Shown: positions 1-8,562 of the stretch, one piece after another
Layout: the number at the start of each line of letters is the position of its first letter
Position numbering within the stretch: position 1 is the stretch's first letter
NCBI GenBank assembly: GCA_009602725.1
Contig: WELB01000242.1
Span: forward strand, 155,288 to 176,177
Direction of reading: 5' to 3'
From: Spirogloea muscicola
Lineage: Eukaryota > Streptophyta > Zygnematophyceae > Spirogloeales > Spirogloeaceae
Length of the DNA: 20,890 nt
The notes under the pieces: generated by a model
The model's database searches: none
Seen by the model: only the letters and a program-made list of their open reading frames with translations
Told to the model about the DNA's origin: nothing
Program-made: the position numbers and the translations under genes

Positions 1-1
1 C

Positions 2-3000
2 CAATATGGTGCGCTGGCGGGCCTGCCGCGGGACCTCGCGCAGCAGGTCTTCTCGGCAATCGCGCGGTCCCGGCGCCTCACGCTCGAGGCCCTGCGCCTC
101 TTTGACGGCTGCCACCTCGAGGTCCTTCACTCCACCGCACCCAATTCCTGCCTCCTTCCTCCCAAAAGTCAAAATTCCCTCCCACCTTCATGCAAAGCCC
201 AAGGACAGCCAAGGGCCCCAGTGACAGCGGCCGCTCAGCCTGCAGGAACCAGCAAACAGCATGGTGACATGCTACGGAGGTCCAAGGTTGCCACTAGTTG
301 GTCGATTGAGATGTGAACTACAGCCATGCACGTTGACGCCCACATTCCGTCGCCGTGCTGATAGCCGCAATCACCTGCATTGGCGGCCGGCGCAGGACGT
401 GCTGCTAGGCTCGCACGGCGGCGTGTGCGACGAGTGGCTGGGCGCAGTGGGCGGCCACGCGGCGACGCTGCTGGCCGCGGACGTGGGCGGCGCCGAGCGC
501 CTCACCGACGCCGGCCTCCTGCAGCTCTGCGGCGCCGCCCAGCTGCGCTCCCTCGCCCTCGACGGCTGCCCGCTGCTCACCGACACCGCCTTCAACTGCC
601 TCCAGGGTTTGGTTCACCTCCCTCCTCCCTCTCTCCGTCCCTCCTGCCTCCTCCTCCTCCTCCTCCTCTCTGCCCTTTCCTCCTCTCCCCCTCCCCTTCT
701 TGCTGTGCTCGCCTCCTCTGCCAGCTCCATCCACCTCCCTCTCATCCACCTCTCTCCCTCCTTCCTCTCACCTCCCCTCCCTCCTGAGGAACCCATCTCT
801 CCTCTCACCTCGCTCGTTCTGCCAACCTCCACTCCGCCTCAGCTTCATCCTAGCCTGGCCTGCCCTCCCTCCTCCATATTGTCCTCCCTGAGCTCCAAAA
901 GCTGACCCCCCTCCTCTCTTCCCTCCTTCACTCCTCGCAGGAATGAGCAAGCTGGAGTCGCTGAGCTGCCGGCAGTGCGACGGCGTGACGGCAGCGGGCA
1001 TGCGCCACATGGCGGGCCTCTCGGCGCTCACGGCGCTGGACATGCGGCAGTGCCCCCGCATCTCCGGCGGCGTCGCCAATCTCGCAGGTCCCCCCCCTAC
1101 TCCCTCCCTCCTCCGAGCTCCTCCCACCTCCCTCTCTCCCCTCCCCTCTCTTCCTCCGCCTCCTCAGCTGCCTCCTCCCCTCTGGTATGCAGGCATCCGG
1201 TAGCCAGCCATCACTTAGCGACCTTAATGTGCTAACCCGTGGTTACTGAGCCGGTCAATTAGCAGTGGGTAATGTACGTCATCAGACGTGCTTGCCATTG
1301 TACTTAGCCAGTTTGGCCTTCCACTATGTCAAGAACTCAAGTTTCCTTTATAATGATCGTTGCGTGTCAAGAACTCAAGTTTCCTTTATAACGATCGTTG
1401 CGAGCCAGGCCTGGCGCGGCTGCGCACGCTGGACCTCGGGTGGTGCACCGGCGTGGGCGACGGCGATGCCTGCCACCTCCGCAGCCTCGCCGCGCTCGTC
1501 GACCTCCGCATCAGCCGCACGCGCGTCACGGACCAGGGCATCGCCTGCATCGCCGGTATGCCTCTCCTTGCCCTCCTTCCCTCCTCCCTCCCTCCTCCCT
1601 CCCTCTTTCCTGCCCCCCTCCTCCTCTGTGCCTCCTCCCTCTGCTCTCCGTCCTCCCTCCACCTCCCCTACACTCACCTTCCCTCTCCCCCCTGCCTCCT
1701 CTCTACTCCTCTCGGCAGCATTGGCGGAGAGCCCCAGCTGACCTCTTCTCCATCTCCTATACTTCCTAACCTCTCCCCCATGCTCCTCGAGTGCAGGCCT
1801 CACCGGTCTGCGCAGCCTGGCCATGGAGGGCTGCCCCGTCACCGACGCGTGCATGCCCTCTCTTGCAGGTCCGATGAAGACCTCCACCCTCCTCCCTCTT
1901 CTGCTCCCCGCTCGTCCCTCTCCTTCTTCCCCCTCTTCTCCCCCTCCCTCTACTCTCTCGCTCCCTCCTCTTCTCCTACCTCGTGCCTCGTCCTGTGCCT
2001 CTCCTCTCTTCCTCCTCCATTTCCCATCCGCTTGCCCTCTGCTTCGCAACCCAAACGGCAGCCGCGGCGGCGGCGATGGCGGCGCCGCAGGCCTGACGGG
2101 GCTGGAGGTGCTGAAGCTCGAGTGGTGCCCCATCACGGATGCCGGGTTCCAGCACCTCCGAGGTCCCCCCCACACTCACTCCCTCCCTCCTCATTTACCT
2201 CCCAACTCACCTGTACCCCTCCCCTCCTCCCCTTCTCACCCTCCTCTCTCTCTCCTCCCTCTTACTTTATTTGCAACACGTTTGCTGCAGGGCTGGCAAG
2301 CCTCCGCGTCCTCAATGCCGCGTACACGGGCCTCACCGATGCTGGCATGAAGCACCTCCAGCGTGAGCGCCCCCTCCTCGCCTTGCTCTCTACTCCCTCC
2401 CTCCTCCCATTCTCTATCAAGTGCATACATACTGTGCGCTGCTCTCTGTATTCGCCCTCTCACCTGCCTCACTGACTCACTCACACCTTTCTCCTCCATC
2501 TCGCCGCCTCTCTTTGCCTCGCCCTTTTCCTCTCTTCCTCTCTCCTCCTCCCTCAGCGCTGCTGCGGCTGGAGGATCTCAGCCTCGACTCATGCGCCATC
2601 ACTGAGGCTGGCCTCCAACCCATTGTCGGTGAGCACCATCGGCCCCCTCCTCGCAATGCCCCTCCCCCTCCCTCCTCCACCCTGGCCACTGACTGTCGCG
2701 CTTGCCGTGACGCCCACAGGGCTGACGGCGCTTCGCAGCCTTGACCTCTCCGACACCGCCGTAGGCAACGGCGGCCTCCGACACCTGACAGGTGTAGCCT
2801 CCTCCCCTCCCTCCTTCCCTCCCTCATCTCTCAACTCCTCCTCGCTCCTCCTGCTTGACACAGAGCCGACGGCTGAGCTCCTCCCTCCTACCTTCTCCCA
2901 CTTTGTCTCTCCTCCCTCCCCTCCCTCTGCTTTGGGTTCTGTCCGCGGCGTCGCAGGCCTGCGGCAGCTCGCATCACTGAACCTGAGCTACGCAGAGGGC

Positions 3001-4258
3001 GTGACGGACGGCGGCCTGCGCATGCTCGGCGGCCTCACGTCCCTCACGGCCCTCAACCTCGACACGCGCCTCGTGTCTGACTCTGGCCTCGCCTGCCTCA
3101 CCGGTTCCGCCTCGGCCCCCTCCCTTCTCCCCCCCCCTAAATCCCTCCTCACTCCTCTTCCTGGCTCTCCTTTCCTTCCCCCCTCCCTCCTCCCTCCCTC
3201 CTGTTGCATCAACCTCCCTCCCTCCTCTCTCTTCCTTCCCTCCTCTCAACTACTGGTTTCGCAGTGGCTGCTGGCTGAGGGTGCCCGTTGCCCCCTCTTC
3301 CGGGTCGTCGCAGCGCTGACGGGGCTGACCAGCCTCGACCTCTTTGGCGCCAAGATCACGGACCACGGCGCCTCGCACCTCCGGCGTGAGCCTCCTCTCC
3401 CCCTCCCTCTCTCCTTGTCGGCCTGCTAAACTTTCTCCTTCTCTCCTTGCCTCTCACAAACACCTTGAAGTGCCAAACCCCACGAAGCCCTGATGGACCT
3501 GCAACACCCCTAACGGCGTGAGCTCTGACGCGGCAAATGCGCGGGGTGCCGCAGACTTCAAGCGGCTCCGCAACCTGGAGGTGTGCGGCGGGCTGCTGAC
3601 AGACGTTGGCGTCCGCCATCTGGCCGGCCTCACCGCCATGACCTCCCTCAACCTCTCGCAGAACTCGCGCCTCTCCGATGCCGCGCTGCCCTCCCTCTTC
3701 GGTGCGCCGCCCACCCGCCAGGCTCTTGGTCTAATAGCACTCAGTCTGATGATGCGTGTTGAGCTCAATCAAGCCTTAACTTCAGGTAGAACCAAGTAGT
3801 ATTGAGCTTAATCAGTGTCATTGAGCTAAGTCCAGCTGTGATTAACTGCTATCTTCATATAAGCTAGGGTCTCAGGTAACGTCTTAACTCCTTCCTCCCT
3901 CCTCTGACTAGCGGACAAGTCATTGGTGCTTAGTTGAGGTTTAGTCCCCAAGCTTGAAAACAATTCTGTCACTCTGGCTACATTAGTCACACTTGACATT
4001 ACATTCACCTCGGGAATGTGAATCTGACAGCCCAAGGTCAATGCAACATTGGTGCTGCGCGGGCGTGCAGGCATGGCGGAGCTGGCGAGCCTGAACCTGA
4101 GCCAGAGCGGCGTGAGCAATGCCGGCCTGGTGCACCTGCGTGGCCTCGCGTCGCTCACCAGCCTGCACCTCCTCAATTGTCGTGTCACGCGCACCGCTGT
4201 CCTCTCGCTCCAGCAGTCCCACGCCCTCCCCCGCCTCCAGAAGCTCCGCCTGGACTGA
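2..4258 (+). CDS. Plant-type leucine-rich-repeat (RNI-like) protein, 3' part of gene, 13 exons
   Basis: Exons read by eye: <2-121, 396-606, 941-1087, 1409-1555, 1797-1868, 2091-2162, 2291-2362, 2557-2628, 2720-2791, 2957-3103, 3314-3385, 3555-3701, 4071-4258 (stop TGA 4256-4258). All junctions are GT-AG. Intron 1 is phase 0; introns 2-12 are phase 1. The joined product is about 512 residues and open on the left. It begins with a short helical, F-box-like stretch (LPRDLAQQVF) followed by about 18 cysteine/RNI-type LRRs of about 24 residues, with pattern LxxLxxLDLxxxxITDxGxxHLxG. Sections such as LTSLDLFGAKITDHG and LEVCGGLLTDVGV resemble, from memory, the Arabidopsis At1g15740-type LRR proteins along their whole length. 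The family has no established biochemical role known to me; LRR arcs usually bind proteins, and the N-terminal motif hints at an F-box-like adaptor (inference). Exon sizes of 72 or 147 nt match one or two repeats. The start codon is outside the window. Confidence 0.85.
122..395 (+). other. LRR gene intron 1
   Basis: GT (122) to AG (395), phase 0, joining HLE to DVLLG, which keeps the family alignment continuous. Its first half is C/A-rich and its second half has mixed composition. It has only a weak C/T bias compared with introns 2-11. I see no other feature in it. Confidence 0.7.
1190..1345 (+). repeat. Dispersed-repeat copy inside LRR intron 3
   Basis: The 3' part of intron 3 abruptly loses its C/T bias. 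Bases about 1190-1250 end in a GTGGTTACTGAG block, the shared end of several repeats elsewhere in the window. Bases about 1275-1340 resemble the reverse complement of 20683-20610, sharing TACGTCAT-AGA-GTGCTT-CC and then GTACTT-GCCA with scattered substitutions. The copies are diverged. I read this as an old insertion of the repeat family into the intron. Confidence 0.6.
1327..1402 (+). repeat. Tandem duplication, 2 x 38 bp, directly before a splice acceptor
   Basis: Bases 1327-1364 and 1365-1402 are the same 38-bp unit with one difference (TAATGATCG versus TAACGATCG). The second copy ends 6 bases before exon 4 (1409). The unit begins in the sequence shared with the dispersed repeat, so the duplication happened after or during the insertion. 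Confidence 0.9.
3702..4070 (+). other. LRR gene intron 12, different in composition from introns 2-11
   Basis: GT (3702) to GTGCAG (4070), phase 1, joining the LFG end of exon 12 to GMAEL of the last exon. At 369 bp it is the longest intron of the gene and has about balanced base composition. Three short related words (TTGAGCTCAATCA, TTGAGCTTAATCAG, TTGAGCTAAG) occur at about 3759-3830. I see no coding potential and no match to the other repeats. Confidence 0.7.
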
Positions 4259-4326
4259 GACTGGCTATGTTGTCTTCGGACATATCTGGAGCTCCTAGGT
4301 CATCATGCTAGAGTCTTAGAACCACT

Positions 4327-4331
4327 TGTAA
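4327..4331 (+). promoter_or_regulatory. Probable poly(A) signal of the LRR gene (TGTAA)
   Basis: TGTAA lies about 70 bases after the LRR stop codon. In green algae this pentamer commonly sits 10-20 bases before the cleavage site, which would place the mRNA end near 4345. Confidence 0.6.
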
Positions 4332-5930
4332 ATTCCATGCCCTGTACATATGACATTTCTATGTGCAATTCATTAGATACCAGCAGGTTATGTAGCCTGT
4401 TTTTACAAGTCAATGTCAATGGACATGCAGATGTGAACCAAAATAGCATCCCAAGTATAGTTAGTATCCCAATAGAGCCTCAGTGTTGCACGTCTGAGTT
4501 TAGCAGCTGAGGTGTTGGTTTTGCAAGTGTATTGCTCAATGCTTGTCACAGTAGAGCAACCCAGTGCTTCTGCATACCAACATGACTTGTTAAGTGAGAC
4601 TTTAGTTGCAATCATTACAATCATGAGATGAGACATGATAAATGACTTGTCGTAGAATTCTGCAAATTGAATGGTCATTGTTGAAGATATTAGTGATAAA
4701 GGGCTCTCTAGCTGAAAGTCCAGCGACTTTGACCTGGCTTCATCCCAGTTCGTTGCCATCGCGTCTTGCTCAGATAGAGCAACTTGTTGTCCATCTAAAG
4801 AAATAGATCTGGAGAACCCAAAAATACTAGTTGGCATCAGTGCAAACGTCTCCCGTTATTTGACAGTGTCCGCCGTCCAGATTTGGCCTCTTGTTGGCAG
4901 CATTCAGTCAATTTGATGCAGCCTCGTTGCTTCTTGATGCCTCAAATAGTAACGCTCATATGAGGAATCTAGCTCCATCTTAGCATCAAGCCTTTTGTAA
5001 TGTCACCCTGCACGGCCTTGACAATGAAGAAGCTGCCATCTACTCATTTTCTATGCCCAAGCTAAGCAACCACAAGTACCACAAGCAATAGCTGCAGTAG
5101 TAGGCCAACATTTGTCAACAGCTAGTCCAAATAATAGCAATGTGAGTCAATATGGGCATGAACTGTAGGGCAGAGGGAGGTGCAGCAAAGCTACGGCAAC
5201 AAGGATGAGTTGAGAGACCACTTGAGGCCATGTACTGCGGAAGATGCGGACAAGTGGCCATGTGAAAAAGTGAGGAGGCACTTCATCTTAATTGCTCAAG
5301 TAGATCATGTCTACATTCAACCCCCATAAAGTTTGTCAATGGATTGAGCGCAATGATCTGTCGTGCCACCTGGTGTCGGTTGCTAGTCAATGTCGATAGG
5401 ACAGAGTTTTGTGAAACGTGACAGATCCTGCTCATTTCTGGTGCTTGTGCACAGTCGTTTTCAAATGGTAATGAGCAATTTGTCCAAGTATTTAGGCTTT
5501 CTTGTCGTATACATCAGAATTAATGGGACGTTGTGGTCCAGAAGTGGTTGCCACTTTGCCCTCCAAATAGCCCTCTCAACCATACACAGCAATTCAAGCG
5601 TAAGGTGTAATATCACCACTGGTCTCCCATAATTCAATCACATAGATACCTTCTCTGCAACCCAGGATTCATGTGCCGCCAATGTCTGTTCCTATTCTCA
5701 AGGAGCCCAAGCAGCTCTCTCTAATGAAGTCCTATCCGGCTGCTGATTGCCCTGACCTTTTGACTAGGGCTTATTTTCCTACCATCTGCAATAGCCACTT
5801 GCGTAGCTGCGTGCTTTGTATTTTCCGGCCTCTTTGGAACTCGTCGTGTTATTCAAGGCTGGCCAGCCATCGCCTGAAAGCTTCTTCCCACTTTCTTGCT
5901 GTCATCCTCTAAAGTACACTTGAGGACAGG
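4332..5930. other. AT-richer intergenic stretch without recognisable genes
   Basis: About 1.6 kb with visibly lower GC than the genes. The longest open frame is minus 4837-4403 (144 codons), with no recognised domain and without the G/C-ending codons of neighbouring genes. Plus frames at 5390-5632 and 5673-5912 are short and also unrecognised. I see no tRNA, no splice-supported exon chain and no clear repeat. A lineage-specific gene or a decayed element cannot be excluded. Confidence 0.5.
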
Positions 5931-5984
5931 ACTGCATAGTGCAGACTGGCTTCTTGACGAAATCATTGCGAGCGGGCGGCTCTT

Positions 5985-6270
5985 TGGTGCTGCTTGGACG
6001 TGGTGGAAACCTCCCGGCGGCTACAAGCTACTCTGACTTGCGGCGGCTGACTAGGGGTTGTTTGGCACCCCTTCTTTGGAGCAGGCGGATCTCCTTGCAG
6101 CAGGCGCGCTCGCGCAGGTGTATCGCATGCTCCTGTGAATCTCGCTGCAGAGGTCCATAGCGCGCTGCATCTGCGTGCCGCTTGTGCCTCAGCTGCAGCC
6201 TCTGGCCAGGGGACCCGCTGCCAGGAGACCATTTTCTCCGACCTGCAGCAGCTCAACAGAGGTTACTGAT
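5985..6270 (+). repeat. Two direct copies of the dispersed repeat (block B)
   Basis: Bases about 5985-6060 (CTACTCTGACTTGCGGCGGC, then TGACTAGGGGTTG) and about 6193-6270 (GCAGCCTCTGG, TCCGACCTGCAGCAGCTCAA, then GGTTACTGA) both resemble the sequences at 8265-8340 (+), 7600-7640 (-), 20175-20290 (-) and 20470-20580 (-). The common plan is GCAGCCTCTGG, a variable middle, TCTGAYYTGCTGCTG, then GGTTACTGAG. The copies are diverged and carry no intact gene. Confidence 0.6.
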
Positions 6271-6271
6271 G

Positions 6272-6580
6272 AGGGCCATTTCACACCGGGGGGCGGACGG
6301 ACTGACGGAGGGGTACGTGTCGCGCGGTGTATGGACCGCCCGGCTTCAACCTTGCGCGCCCGGACGCGGGCGCGCCACGAAGGCGCCACATCGGGCGCTG
6401 ACTAGGACGCCTTTTGCCCCCGTCAAGGAGGAAACGGCTCCGTTTGCCACATTGTGTGCTGACTAGGAGCCTTTTATCCCCGTAGAGGAAGAAACGGCGC
6501 CGCCGTTTGCCACGAGGGCGGACGGAATCGGGCCCCTCCTCTTGAGGGCCTCTGTTTACACTTGGTCGCGTGGTCACGGT
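6272..6580 (+). repeat. Mosaic repeat blocks matching the opposite strand at 7671-8167
   Basis: Three blocks recur inverted further right. Bases 6272-6306 (ATTTCACACCGGG, then GGACGG runs) match 8167-8131. Bases 6314-6450 (ACGTGTCGCGCGGTGTATGG to GCCAC) match 7797-7671. Bases 6522-6575 (GGGCCC-CCTC-TGAGGGCCT, then TTACACTTGGTC) match 7862-7803. The block order differs between arms, so this is a shuffled array and not a simple palindrome. Within the arm, a GCTGACTAGGA-GCCTTTT-CCCCGT block occurs twice, at about 6399-6440 and 6459-6503. Confidence 0.7.
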
Positions 6581-6903
6581 CGTCTTTGTGGTGTTCAGAG
6601 GGTGTTAGCAGTCTCCAGTACTGCTAACTGCGGAAGCGTCTGAGGGGTCGGTTAAGCGAGGGCTGAGTGAGCGTCTGGGCAGCAGCTGGGAGCGGTGCGA
6701 GGAGCGGCAGAAGGCAAGGGAGTGCGAGCCTGGATGGTATAGGAGCTTAAAGAGATCTTATGCGATAGATGGCCTAGTATTCATTGACAAAAAGAGGGGT
6801 GTGTATAACATGGCCCTCAAACATCAGGCGGATGACAAGATGTACGTGAGGGCAGGGGGATCTAAGAGCATGATGAGTAGGCAGCCTATCTCTGGGAGGT
6901 CCA

Positions 6904-7010
6904 AAGACGGAGTGGGGAAGGACCCCGCTTCGTTTTGGGCTGGCTTTTCGCAGCCCTTGCCCCCATTGGGAGTGCCACTTCTTCAAGACGGAGTGGGGAA
7001 GGACCCCGCT
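6904..7010 (+). repeat. Direct 26-bp repeats flanking a third copy of block C
   Basis: Bases 6904-6929 and 6985-7010 are identical. Between them, 6932-6984 repeats the GGGCTGGCTTTTCGCAGCCC block also found at 7990-8055 and, inverted, at 8563-8620. This is an 81-bp tandem duplication with an incomplete second unit. Confidence 0.85.
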
Positions 7011-7450
7011 CGACTGAGCTGTGGGGGTGGGCAGTGCCCTTCCTTAGTTTGGGAGTGTCCATAGCCTCAGAGCAACACGTAGCATGACACGCGTCACTAC
7101 TGGACACCTGTCCTAACAGCTGTCACGGTGCTGACATAAGCACCGACATCTGGCACTGCTAGGTGGCAGCGCCATAGGCCCACCATCTACCTGGGTTAGG
7201 TTAGCACTATGGCTTTTCATTGGCCAAGTCTACCTAATTAACCGCAGGTTAACCCCCACTTTACAACAGTCTTGACCACCTACTAGTCAGGGGAGGGTCA
7301 CGGCCACGGAGGCCGACGGCCGCCTGCAAGTGCGGTACCATATTGGAATTCTCGTGCATTTGGAAGGGGGGTGCCAGCTGTCCCGTTTCCTGGCAGGCCG
7401 GGCGTGGTTCGAAGGGGGTGGACGGGGGAGGGGGTGGGGTGGTCAAAACT
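7011..7450. other. Intergenic sequence between repeat blocks
   Basis: I see no gene and no clear copy of the named repeat blocks here. The open frames crossing it on both strands, including minus 7794-7261, run across neighbouring repeats and show no recognisable domain. Confidence 0.5.
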
Positions 7451-7474
7451 GGGCCCTCCTCGGGAGGAGGGCCC
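7451..7474. repeat. 24-bp hairpin-forming palindrome
   Basis: The arms GGGCCCTCCTC and GAGGAGGGCCC are perfectly complementary (11 bp) with a 2-base spacer. The site resembles the GGGCCCTCCT core of the blocks at 6522 and 7850, so it is probably a derivative of the same repeat. Confidence 0.85.
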
Positions 7475-7489
7475 GAACATGGAGAAGAA

Positions 7490-7640
7490 AGTGCTCGCCC
7501 ATTGAGAATAGGGGCTGGAACAACCAGCCCGAAAAAGAATGAACAGAGTACGAGAAGGGGGCCAGGGGAAGCGCCAAGTAACAGAAACAAAGCTGCTACG
7601 AGACACTCAGTAACCCCTGCTAAGCAGCCGCAGATCAGAG
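7490..7640 (-). repeat. Dispersed-repeat copy with blocks B, C and A
   Basis: Read on the minus strand, this holds TCTGATCTGCGGCTGC, then GGGGTTACTGAG (block B, about 7640-7600), TTCATTCTTTTTCGGGCTGG (block C, about 7545-7525) and AATGGGCGAGCACTTTCTTC (block A, about 7505-7488). The same words recur at 8300-8570 and 20170-20680. Confidence 0.6.
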
Positions 7641-7670
7641 ATGCTGGGCTTTGGGAACATGACCTCCCTC

Positions 7671-7862
7671 GTGGCACACGGCGCCGTTCCTCCTTAACGG
7701 GGGCAAAAGGCGTCCTGGTCAGCGTCCGATGTGGCGCCGCCGTGGCGGGTGACCGCGAGCGCGCAAAGCGTTCGCTCCATACACCGCGCGACACGTAGCC
7801 CTCGACGCGATGACCTGACCAAGTAAGTGTAAGCAGGCCCTCAGGAGGGCCCAGTTCCGTCC
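7671..7862 (-). repeat. Inverted counterpart of the 6314-6580 repeat blocks
   Basis: On the minus strand 7797-7671 reads ACGTGTCGCGCGGTGTATGG, GGCGCCACATCGG, ACGCCTTTTGCCCCCGT and GTGCCAC, matching 6314-6450 with substitutions and small gaps. Bases 7862-7803 match 6522-6575. The two blocks are adjacent here but separated and in the other order in the 6.3-kb arm. Confidence 0.7.
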
Positions 7863-7916
7863 ACCCCGCCCCCTCCCCTTGTTCCGCACGCGCAGGCGGC
7901 CCCGGCCTCCTGATCC

Positions 7917-8055
7917 ATCCTCCCCCTGTTTTACCATTGCATCCTCAGGCCCCTTTGTAGCTGCTCACCGCTCTTAGGCCCCTCTGAACCTTTGTGAATT
8001 CTTTTTAGGCTGGCTTTTCGCAGCCCTTGCCTCCATTGGGAGTGCCACTTCTTCT
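7917..8055 (+). repeat. Left arm of a 139-bp near-perfect inverted repeat
   Basis: Aligned by eye with the reverse complement of 8563-8701, I find only two mismatches in 139 bases (TTTTTAGGC versus TTTTTGGGC, and GCCTCCATT versus GCCCCCATT). The two arms are the same length and 507 bp apart. I saw no target-site duplication outside the arms. Confidence 0.92.
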
Positions 8056-8130
8056 CCGTGGCCGCGTGTCGACCCCCCCTGACACCTCCCCATCTCTTAA
8101 TATACACGCATTTTCCTGACAGGTTGGACG

Positions 8131-8430
8131 CCAGCGTCCGTCCGTCCGTCCCGGTGTGAAATAGCCCCGAGTGTTTCGTAGCCGTGCGCTTGGCCATTTC
8201 CTTGCAACGGTCCCTTGCCTTCGCGGTTTACTTGCGCGCAGGCCGCGCTTTGGCTGCAGCCGCCGGCTTCCGTCAGGGCGACGTCTATTTGCCTGCTAAC
8301 TATTTCGATTTGACATCTACTGACTAGAGGTTACTGAGAGTCCCCTTGCTGCCGTCTTAGCACTTAGTATCTTGCTTTCTGCCCCATCCGACTCCTTCAG
8401 ACCTTGTCCATTCCTTTGGGCTGGCCTCTC
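8131..8430. repeat. Further repeat blocks between the inverted arms
   Basis: Bases 8131-8167 on the minus strand repeat the ATTTCACACCGGG block of 6272-6306, with a (GTCC)n run. Bases about 8265-8340 on the plus strand are a block B copy (GCAGCCGCCGG, TTGACATCTACTGAC, GGTTACTGAG). Bases about 8401-8430 carry a block C relative (CTTGTCCATTCCTTTGGGCT). Confidence 0.55.
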
Positions 8431-8562
8431 AGCCACCAGTCAATTTGGTCGCGCTTTTCCTTCTTGATTCCCTGGGTGCTTTCGCGCATTCCCTGGTCCA
8501 GGGGAGGGCAGTGGCTGTGAGAAAGTGCTCGCCCATGGGGAAGAGGGGCTGGCAAAAGAAGA

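Larger units (their letters stand above)
607..3554 (+). repeat. C/T-rich low-complexity introns 2-11 of the LRR gene
   Basis: The introns at 607-940, 1088-1408 (first 100 bases), 1556-1796, 1869-2090, 2163-2290, 2363-2556, 2629-2719, 2792-2956, 3104-3313 and 3386-3554 are dominated on the coding strand by CTCC, CCCTCC and CCTCCT runs, usually starting within 5-15 bases of the donor GT. The exons between them are ordinary GC-rich LRR code. The other two genes here do not have such introns. The template strand therefore carries long GGGAGG-type purine tracts, for example opposite 1571-1605. Open frames that cross these tracts on either strand (Pro/Ser/Leu-rich, or Arg/Gly/Glu-rich antisense) are composition artefacts. 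Confidence 0.85.

Noticed and set aside
1375-2175. 266-codon minus-strand frame opposite the LRR gene
   Set aside because: It is Arg/Gly/Glu-rich because it reads the purine strand of C/T-rich introns; it has no domain and crosses confirmed LRR exons.
1360-2475. 371-codon plus-strand frame in the LRR region
   Set aside because: It runs through four C/T-rich introns, producing Pro/Ser/Leu strings; the LRR exons inside it are accounted for in the spliced model.
7403-7415. GGTTCGAAGG resembling a tRNA B box
   Set aside because: No matching A box, acceptor stem or cloverleaf can be drawn around it.
7261-7794. 177-codon minus-strand frame in the repeat mosaic
   Set aside because: It spans several recurring repeat blocks and the 24-bp palindrome; the matching frame at 6182-6466 is similar only because the DNA is repeated.
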